Assembly: GCA_032718475.1 (NCBI GenBank)
Contig: JAUCBJ010006701.1
Span: 62,001-126,000, forward strand
DNA from: Nemertoderma westbladi
Lineage: Eukaryota; Xenacoelomorpha; Nemertodermatida; Nemertodermatidae
Length of the DNA stretch: 64,000 nt
Direction of reading: 5' to 3'
Part shown: one piece after another, positions 46,065-54,300 of the stretch
Position numbering within the stretch: the first letter of the stretch is position 1
Layout of the letters: the number at the start of each line of letters is the position of its first letter
Position numbers and translations under genes: made by a program
The notes under the pieces: generated by a model
What the model saw: only the letters and a program-made list of their open reading frames with translations
Told to the model about the DNA's origin: nothing
Database searches by the model: none

Positions 46065-46602
46065 TGTGACGGGCTCCAGGAGGGATCCCGATTTATCCGA
46101 TGTGGTAATTTAGTCCACGCGTCCCCGCCGTGTATAAGGGTGAAATAAAGTGACTGAGTTCTGAAGTTCGGTGTATAATAATAATAGGGCATAGGATATA
46201 GATATAGATAATGTGTACAAGGCGGGATACGGTAACTAAAGTCCCGTGATCCCCTAACTAAACTAATTGGCTGTACCCTACGCTAGCACTGCTGCACTGA
46301 GATAACTGCATCACTGATTAATAGGTTATTGGTTATATTGCACGGTGGCCTTACTGCTACTCAATCGATGCCGTTCCCCCCTCTGATTGGTTAATACCCT
46401 TGTTGGCGCCCCGTGGAGTATTCCCGTTCACTCCACCTGTTCTCTCTGGGTTAGGGGTTTGGCCCCTGACCCTCTGTTGTGTGCTTCCTTCCCACTCTTA
46501 TTGGGAAGGCACGAGTTGGTTAATTGCCCAATCTCGTGGCTCCCAATATTGCTTATCGGCTAATAACTTTATGGGGTGTTGGCGGGATTGAATAAGCTAA
46601 CA
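46065..46602 (-). repeat. BEL-3 3' LTR of D1, 538 bp
   Basis: In sense it is TGTTAGCTTATTC...GCCCGTCACA. Its outer edge is the junction with copy C. It contains the same inverted repeats as the D2 LTR. A TATA-like TATTATACACC about 20-25 bp before ACTCAGTCACT is a possible core promoter in all three copies. Confidence 0.92.
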
Positions 46603-46611
46603 CTCCCCCCC
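46603..46611 (-). promoter_or_regulatory. Polypurine tract of D1
   Basis: In sense, GGGGGGGAG immediately precedes the 3' LTR start TGTTAG. This is the expected plus-strand primer site. Confidence 0.8.
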
Positions 46612-47306
46612 ATGCTATCTTCCCGGTAAGAAGATAGCATCAACCAAAAAAAGTGCGCTACAATCCCGCTGGATCCCGATCTAGTATCGGGTGTGGGGTG
46701 GAATTCTTTTCTCTTGGAGCCGGCTTTCCAGGCCGCCCCCTATGGGTATGATAACGCTACCCTGTGTGCCTGGCGTCTCATGTCGGGCCGATCGCGCTCA
46801 CCTCTTCACACGACTTTTGTTTCCCCAACACTTTCGCCCTATCTCACCTTCACTCTCACCCTAACTCTCTCACATTCGGACCTCCTCGTCCCTTACTCAG
46901 CCTCTTATTCCCCCCCCCCACACTGGAATTGCATCGGCACTCTCTCCGCACTCCGCACTATTATTCCGTCCCTCAACCTCACATCGACTGTCTCTTTCCT
47001 TCTGACGAATCTCCCCCCCCTCTCGTGCCGTCGCACTCAAGAAGTGTGAAATTGTCTGGCGTCTCGTCCATAGTGCCATAGTCAGTTATCCCCCAGTCCC
47101 ACTAGCTAGTTGAGAAAGGTTGTATGACTATAGTACTTACTCCGATCGTGTATTTTACTGCTAATTACTACGTATGTACATACGAATTGCACTTATATGG
47201 TTATTTGCATTAATTAAATTTATACTTAATAGTTCGTACGTTACATGCGGCGCCTTCCAGGCGCACCACGTCCCAGTCTCAGCCTCATTCCCTCGCCTCC
47301 GGGAAC
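46612..47306 (-). other. BEL-3 3' UTR of D1
   Basis: About 700 bp between the ORF3 stop and the purine tract, with no supported ORF. It contains G-rich runs (46911-46918 and 47010-47017 region, C on the plus strand). It also holds several GC-rich short palindromes, such as GGCGCCTTCCAGGCGC near 47250 and GGCTTTCCAGGCC near 46725. Confidence 0.55.
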
Positions 47307-49850
47307 TTATCTGTACCTCCTCACGTCCTCCTCCCTGGCCCGTTTCTTGGTTATCACCGCTCCTCTGGCATCATCCGCTTTCTGCTTCCGGACCTTTGCC
47401 GCCACTTCCTTGCTGATCCCGGTCGTCGGCTCCTTGGGCGCTGGTGTTATTAAAGCCCGATACCGCTTCGCCGGTGGCCCCTCAGAATGGCCTGGTTGTT
47501 TCCCTCGTGTGGCGTCCCATAGGATCATCTTCATTGCCTTTGGTACGTGTTCCGCCAAGAAATCCCTAAACTCCCTCCGGTTCTCTGGTGTCCACCTGTC
47601 CAGGTACCGTTGCGTGTTCATAACTCCGGCGAACGATGCCGCCGTAGCTACCTCTTGATAGGTAAACGGTAACCTTCGCTTTATGATTTCCATGTGGGTC
47701 TCCTGGTTTATGAGGAAGAAACCCCACTTGAACTCTTGGGCCTTCATGCGCTGGCGCGTCATGGCCCCGACGTCGGCCCACTCCTCGAACCTCGTGAACT
47801 TCTCCTCGTCGCTCATCCAGTCGCACTCGCGCCCGTAGTGTCCCCGAAAGTGGCACTTTGGACATCGGTTATGCAACCGTGGACACGCCCCCATCCTGTG
47901 ACTTGGTTCTCTACAATAGAGACAAAAGGTTCCCCGTTGGAACCGGTATAGGCAGCTGCTTTCCTGATGGGTCTGCCTCCCACAGTAGTCGCAGCCGAGT
48001 ACCAATGTCTCGCGTCCCACCTCGTCCTTCGTCCCAAGCGATCTCCGCGGTCTATGGAGTCGCTGGTAGGCAAACTTCTCCACGTTGCTCTCCCTGTTTA
48101 CGTCGATCTCTCCGCCCCTCTCGGGCATCGTCTCCCCGAATACTATCCGTGGTGCCGTCCCCGGTTGCTCGCCCAACCTGATGGTGCTCCCCGCGAAATC
48201 CATCGCCGGCCCCTCGTGCACCCAGGTCCGCTTGCCGGATCTGTTCCAGAAGGCCCTCGCCCCACTGGCCGTCACCACCCTTCCGCCAACCCAGTCCGTG
48301 TCCGAGTGGCCTATCCTTTCGATGGGCGGCATCTCTCCGAACTCGTCGTCGTCGTCCTCCTCTTCTGGTAGTGTCTCCAATCCCGGTATCCCGATGGATC
48401 CACTATGTCCCTTCCCGCCTTGGCTCTCGCCCGTAGCTCTCCATCCCTCTAGCTCCCTTAACTTCCTTGGCGGTTGGTCGCCCTCGGCGCCCGCTGGTAT
48501 GGGCATCGCGTGCAACCCCGACGTCGACTGTTTCGGCGATCCCACCGTCCATCCCAATTCTCGCCCTAGAGACTCCCCCGAACTCCCCGACGAAGTCCAA
48601 TGAAGTTCGTCTAGGCCCGCCTGTTCCTCGAAGCCGTAACTCTGTGCCCTGGCCTCCTCTTCCCTCTCCTCTGCTTCTATCCTCTCCCGTCTAGCGACTT
48701 CTTCCAGTCGCTTTGCTTCCCGTCTATCCATCTCTAGCTGCTCCCATCTCTGATACGGTGTATCCGTCTCCCCATCTACCAGATGTCGGCTGTTGTAGTA
48801 CACCGACTCGCCCTTCAGCCCCGGGTGGTCTACCAGACCGTCAAAGGCCGTCTTAAAGGCTCTCCTGTAGCTTAGGGGTGATCCCGATAACAGAAATGCC
48901 CCTGGTTCCCTCTCGATAACTACGGTCATGAATAAGTTAAGTAAACTTATCATCATCCAGTCCTCCTGCAGGATATATCGCTTCTGATATACCTTTATCG
49001 CTCCTCTGCGAAACTGATATACCTCCTGCTTTCCCGGTCTCGCTCCCCACTTCAGCGAGTTCGCTAGTTCTGCTCCGTATTCTTCCCTAAACTTCCCCCA
49101 ATCCATCGGTTTGTGGCATACGAGCCCCAATAATTGGCCCATCGCCACCGCCCCGCATTGGCCTGTGTTCTCGACCACCCCCAATCCATCCGGTGCCGTC
49201 ATAGCCATAAAGACTTTCTGCATGTCCAGGAGGTTGGTGGCGTCCGGACCGATGATCCTCTCCGCATCCTCGCGAATCGCCGATCCCACTTTCGTCGTCG
49301 ACTTCTCTCTTACTAAGACTTGTACCGCTTTCGGCAGTCGGTCTAATTTCGGCCCGTCCTTCTTCCCATACGTCCCTAGATCGAATAAGAAGATGTCCCC
49401 ATTCGGCGCGGCCAAATGTAGGAGTATGGTCCTGGCCGACCCTGCCGTTCCTCGCCTTGAACCCGCTTCGTCTTCCACGGTTCCCTCGTCATCTAGGATC
49501 ATATATCCTCCTCTGTTGACGGACTCTATGAATCTTTTCCAGTCCTTCCTCGGCGATTCCCTCGGGTACTTCGGAATCCCGAACTTCGCTTCGTCTCCTT
49601 TCACCACGTAGTGGAAGTGTTGGAAGATCGCGTTGTCCAGCGACGGCGTCCCGTAGGTCCCGACCAACCGCTGTTCGTGCGCCTCCCGGAAGTGATCCTG
49701 CAGCGCTCGTGCCGCGTGACCCCTTTCCAACCTCTCGTAGTATCCTCTCGTCTTCTCCTCCGGGTGTCTTTCGGTGAAATCCACCAATATTTCTTTTCCT
49801 CCTGACTCCGCCTTTCTCTTCCTGATCAGCTTACTCGCCATTCCGAACAC
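47307..49850 (-). CDS. BEL-3 ORF3: exonuclease-like domain plus three CCHC zinc knuckles, intact
   Basis: An 847-residue protein with no lesion. The exonuclease-like region starts near residue 112. YMILDDEGT gives the DxE pair D120/E122. ILLHLAAPNGDIFLFDLG (about 140-157) gives the next two strands and KVGSAIRED gives D195, followed by LLDMQ at about 207-211. RYILQED places Y292 and E296/D297 where the last tyrosine/acidic pair of DEDDy enzymes would be. This is the order seen in RNase D/WRN/EXD2-type 3'-5' exonucleases; the fourth acid is Glu or shifted by one. After a Ser/Pro-rich acidic stretch come three perfect CX2CX4HX4C knuckles (620-676) and a basic tail. The gene follows gag-pol after a repeat array and probably needs its own mRNA. 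Expected activity is trimming or processing of element RNA or DNA; this is inference. Confidence 0.7.
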   Translation of the reverse strand: MFGMASKLIRKRKAESGGKEILVDFTERHPEEKTRGYYERLERGHAARALQDHFREAHEQRLVGTYGTPSLDNAIFQHFHYVVKGDEAKFGIPKYPRESPRKDWKRFIESVNRGGYMILDDEGTVEDEAGSRRGTAGSARTILLHLAAPNGDIFLFDLGTYGKKDGPKLDRLPKAVQVLVREKSTTKVGSAIREDAERIIGPDATNLLDMQKVFMAMTAPDGLGVVENTGQCGAVAMGQLLGLVCHKPMDWGKFREEYGAELANSLKWGARPGKQEVYQFRRGAIKVYQKRYILQEDWMMISLLNLFMTVVIEREPGAFLLSGSPLSYRRAFKTAFDGLVDHPGLKGESVYYNSRHLVDGETDTPYQRWEQLEMDRREAKRLEEVARRERIEAEEREEEARAQSYGFEEQAGLDELHWTSSGSSGESLGRELGWTVGSPKQSTSGLHAMPIPAGAEGDQPPRKLRELEGWRATGESQGGKGHSGSIGIPGLETLPEEEDDDDEFGEMPPIERIGHSDTDWVGGRVVTASGARAFWNRSGKRTWVHEGPAMDFAGSTIRLGEQPGTAPRIVFGETMPERGGEIDVNRESNVEKFAYQRLHRPRRSLGTKDEVGRETLVLGCDYCGRQTHQESSCLYRFQRGTFCLYCREPSHRMGACPRLHNRCPKCHFRGHYGRECDWMSDEEKFTRFEEWADVGAMTRQRMKAQEFKWGFFLINQETHMEIIKRRLPFTYQEVATAASFAGVMNTQRYLDRWTPENRREFRDFLAEHVPKAMKMILWDATRGKQPGHSEGPPAKRYRALITPAPKEPTTGISKEVAAKVRKQKADDARGAVITKKRAREEDVRRYR

Positions 49851-51329
49851 TACACTCGCTCACCTGTAGGGTGGTGCCTTACCAAGGCGCAATACAGATG
49901 AGTGATGTATTAAGATGTTTCGTACAGTTCGATAATGGCCTACTTTTCTACTTAACTGCGCCTTTCAAGCTTAATTTAATCTAATTAATTTCGGAGCTAG
50001 TAAATCAGCCTAATTTACAATTTCCGTCCGTTACTTTTATTATGTTCTAGAACGACTTTCTTTGTGTTACCACTATTTTCCGATTTTAGCCCTATTCTAT
50101 TTATTTGTTTATTTTGCTTTGATTCTACTGTCCTACTACTTACTACTGCCTATGGATTTATTCTATTCTCTCTCTGATCCATATTCTGGCCTACTCAGTG
50201 GGCCTATGCAGTACAGCAGTATGCGTCGTGTGGCCACACGATTTATCCAGCTGCACTCATATGCCCCCCTCTCGCTACTAACTCTACTTACTGCTAACTA
50301 ATATCTATATCCTATTTACCCCTTTTACCTCTTACTCTCTCTCTCTAACTAATGGTACTACGTACCCTCTAACTCTAACTCTAACTAGGTACTACGTACC
50401 TACCAACTCTCTAACTATCGGTACTACGTACCCTCTAACTCTAACTCTAACCAGCGGTACTACGTACCCTCTAACTCTAACTCTAACTAGCGGTACTACG
50501 TACCTACTAACTCTCTAACTAACTCTAGGTACTACGTACCTACTAACTCTCTAACTAACTCTAGGTACTACGTACCTACTAACTCTCTAACTAACTCTAG
50601 GTACTACGTACCTACTAACTCTCTAACTAACTCTAGGTACTACGTACCTACTAACTCTCTAACTCTAGGTACTACGTACCTACTAACTCTCTAACTAACT
50701 CTAGGTACCACGTACCTAGTAACTCTCTAACTCTAGGTACTACGTACCTACTAACTCTCTAACTCTAGGTACTACGTACCTACTAACTCTCTAACTAACT
50801 CTAGGTACTACGTAACTACTAACTCTCTAACTCTAGGTACTACGTACCTACTAACTCTCTAACTAACTCTAGGTACTACGTACCTACTAACTCTCTAACT
50901 CTAGGTACTACGTACCTACTAACTCCCTAACTCTAGGTACTACGTACCTACTAACTCTCTAACTCTAACTAGGTACTACGTACCTACTAACTAACTAACT
51001 CTAGGTACTACGTACCTACTAACTAACTAACTCTAGGTGCTACGTACCTACTAACTCTCTAACTCTAACTAGGTACTACGTACCTATTAACTAACTAACT
51101 AACTAGGTACTACGTACCTCTTAGCTAATTTCTGCCTACTAACTCTCTAACTAACTCTAGGTACTACGTACCTACTAACTAAGTAACTAACTCTAGGTAC
51201 TACGTACCTACTATGTACTATTATTTTTATTTTATTTTTATTTTTATTTGTGTGGGAAGGGCGTCTCGCCCTCAATCCCACCCCCCTCAGTCCAAAACTT
51301 GGACGACTAAACTTCACTCTAACTCCGCT
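49851..51329 (-). other. BEL-3 pol-ORF3 spacer of D1
   Basis: 1.48 kb without a supported ORF, dominated by the tandem array at 50354-51208. The part next to ORF3 (49851-50340) is A/T-rich, with a short TGGTGCCTTACCAAGGCGC-like hairpin near 49874. The part next to pol (51209-51329) has a (TTTTA)n stretch and a C-rich block. Confidence 0.65.
50354..51208 (-). repeat. 25-copy tandem array of a GGTAC-TAC-GTACC hairpin
   Basis: Twenty-five near-perfect copies of GGTACTACGTACC (mostly with flanking A and T, giving 6-bp arms and a 3-nt loop) are separated by 14-24 bp spacers made of CTAACT-type repeats. The period is about 27-37 bp. The hairpin is more conserved than the spacer, which varies in length. 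Rare variants are GTACCACGTACC, GTGCTACGTACC and GTACTACGTAACT. The array lies entirely between the pol and ORF3 genes. Confidence 0.92.
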
Positions 51330-54300
51330 TTAAGGTGCCCCTTCTAGAAGACAGCATTTACCTACCGCTCTCCTGTAGGTTTTTCTGTCCTTCGCACCTA
51401 TCTTTCCACCTATCCGCACTTCTACCGATCGGACTCTTCCGTCCTCGTCGGAGTAGGTGCCTACAACTCTCGCCAACCGCCACTGGTTGTTGATGATAGT
51501 ATCATCCGTGACGATTACGAGATCTCCCTCTCTTAACTCCCTGTTCGGCTTCCTCCACTTGCTCCGCTTATGGAGTGTGGGTAGGTATTCCTCTACCCAC
51601 CTCCTCCAGTATTCTGCGCTAATTGCTTTAGCTACTTTCCAACTTTGGCGGGAGTGTATATCATCTGGGTCTACACCCCGCATATCGATGGTCGCTGGCC
51701 TTTCCATCAGGAAATGGCTAGGTGTTAGCACGTCTAATGACTCAGGGTCATCATTCTCTGGATATAGCGGTCTGCTATTAATGATCCCCTCGCACTTCGC
51801 AAGTACTGTCCGTAAGACGTCTTCAGTGACCATGTGGGTGTTCATCAGCTTCGTCATTAGACGTTTTGAACTGCCCACCAGTCTCTCGACGCATCCTAGT
51901 GTATGTGGTGCATACGGCGTCCTTCTCTCCCACTTCACTTGTCGTCTTCTCATGGCCGCCCTGACTTCTTCTCCCTCCAAGATGTCTAAGGCCTCTGCCA
52001 TCTCACTCTCTGCGCCCACAAAGTTGGTGCCGTTGTCGCTATATATCACTGCGATCGTCCCACCTTTGCGGTCCCTAAACCTTTCTAAGGCGTTAATGAA
52101 TGCTGATGCGGTTGCATCTTGGGCGAGTTCTATCCCTACCGCCCGCGTATTGTTGCATACGAAGATAATACCGTAGCGTTTCTCCGTGTGTCGCATCACC
52201 TTGATCTTTATCGGCCCGAACATGTCCACACCGCAATGCGTAAATGGCGGGTCGTGCTGTCTTACCCTACTCGCCGGTAGTGGCGCCATCTCCTGTACGG
52301 CTCGCTCCTTCTTCGCTCGTCGGCAGGTCTGGCACTGCCCCACTACCGCTTTCACCTTCTTCCTTAGTTGTTTGACCCAATAGGTCCTCCTTATCTCTGT
52401 GAGGGTTCGGTTGGTGCCCCCATGCAGTATCGATTTGTGGGAGTCCCATATGATCTGGTGGACTATAGGCGATCCTGTGGGAATGATGATGGGTTTCGGT
52501 GGCACGACTATACTGTTGTTATATCCCACCCTAGAATTCATTACTAGAATCCCATCCTCGTTGAGTTGTGGCGACAGCGTGATCAACTCGCTATCCCGTC
52601 GGAGGTGCTGTTGGTTACCGACGCGTTCCACCTCGTCGCCGTAGTTCTTGCGTTGTTCATAGCGGATCACTGCCTTGGCCGCTCCTTCCAGATCTATGGT
52701 TATCCTGGTCTTCTTGTCCTTGCCGACTCCCGCAAGGAAATTCCCAAAGGCTCTCCAGTACGCCACTAGTTTCTTGGTCTTATACCAACTGGAACTGTAG
52801 CTGAGGAGTTTATCCGTCGGGTTGTCGCACAGTTCCCTTCCTGGTTGCACGTCCCTAATCTCCCTCACCATCTGGGAGTATATCTCTTCTCCCTCTGAAT
52901 CTCCCTCTTCTCCTTCTGATACTGGTTCCGAGCCCGGGTCCACCTTCCTCATCGGCGGCCAGGCCTCTCTATCGCTCAGAAATTGTGGCCCATGTTGCCA
53001 CAATACTTCCTTCTTCAGGAAAGTGTGGCGTTCCACGCCCCTCGACAGCAAGTCCGCTGGGTTCTCATCTGTTGGGCAGTAGTGCCACCTTTCCAGTTCT
53101 GTGCTCGCCCTTATTTCGTCCACTCTATTCGCGACGAATATCGGGTATCTCGTCTTTTCGTTGTGTAGCCAACCAAGCACTACCATGGAGTCCGTCCAGT
53201 AGTGTGTCTCCACTATGTTGGGAATTGTATCCACTAGGTAGGCTGTGGCTCTAACTCCTAGTCTCGCAGCTGTCAATTCTAACTTGGGAACAGATGCTGA
53301 ATCTGGCGGCGTTGACTTAGCTTTGCTAAAGGCTAGTCTGGGCTTGTGAGGCCCCTCTCGTTGTACTAAATAGAGTGCCGCTCCGTATGCCTCTAACGAC
53401 GCGTCGGAGAACATATGTAGGTCCAGATTCGTCATGTTCCCGTCCGGGAAATACACTCGCGGCATGTTGTATGTTCCCATCCTCTCCAAGTCTCCTGTCC
53501 ATTTGCTCCACTGTTTCTTGATGTCTTCTGGTACCTCTACGTCCCACTCATCCTTCAACTTATATACTCTCTTGAGTATCTGTTTCCCCGTGACTAGTAA
53601 TGGGGATGCTAGGCCTAAGGGATCGTATATCCTTGCTATATACGATACGTAACCCCTCTTCGTATGGGTGTCTGCGCCCTCCTGGCTCAGCTGATACTTC
53701 AGTTCGTCTGTTTTTCTATCCCACACGATTCCCAACGCCTTCTGCTGGGATTCCGTTCTCTTAATCGCCATGTCCTGTCCTTTGGCTGTTGTAGGGTTGT
53801 CCATGGTCGATTCTGGTTTCTTGTCTTCTATTTCCCTGATAAATTCTTCTGAACTGGATTGGAATTTGGTCAGGTTGAAGCCGGATCCTTTCAGGATGTC
53901 GCGAACCTCGCGCCCTGTTTCCAGTATCTCCTCAACCGTATTTCCAGACTCCATGCCGTCGTCTACGTAGAAACCGCGTCTGATCATATCGACGGCCCTA
54001 CTGCTGTATCTATCTTCCTTCCCCTTTACCGTGTCTCTCACTGCCATAGTCGTCGTAAATGAGGACGACTTGGCCCCCATATTTTGTACTACCATCTTAT
54101 ATGCCGGTATTATAGGCGGTTCTTCTTCGCCGTTATACCATAAGAAGCGTTGACTGTCGCTATCTTCCTCTGTTACTCGGACTTGGTTGAACATGCCTTC
54201 TATGTCACACGTGAAGGCGTGTTTCCCATTCCTAAATCTAAGTAGTACTTCTATGCCCGAATTGTATATGTTTGGGCCCTCTAGTAGGTAATCGTTTAAG

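Noticed and set aside
46065-46192. Native N-terminus of the BEL-1 copy C polyprotein at 46192
   Set aside because: Those first codons are D1 LTR sequence read through by chance; the real gag start is at 61838.
47307-49850. ORF3 as a retroviral envelope gene
   Set aside because: It sits where env would, but there is no signal peptide, furin-like site, fusion peptide or membrane helix; zinc knuckles and the acidic-motif series point elsewhere.
50354-51208. CRISPR-like array
   Set aside because: The repeat core is 13 bp, the spacers are repeats of each other (CTAACT), there are no cas genes, and the context is a eukaryotic retrotransposon.
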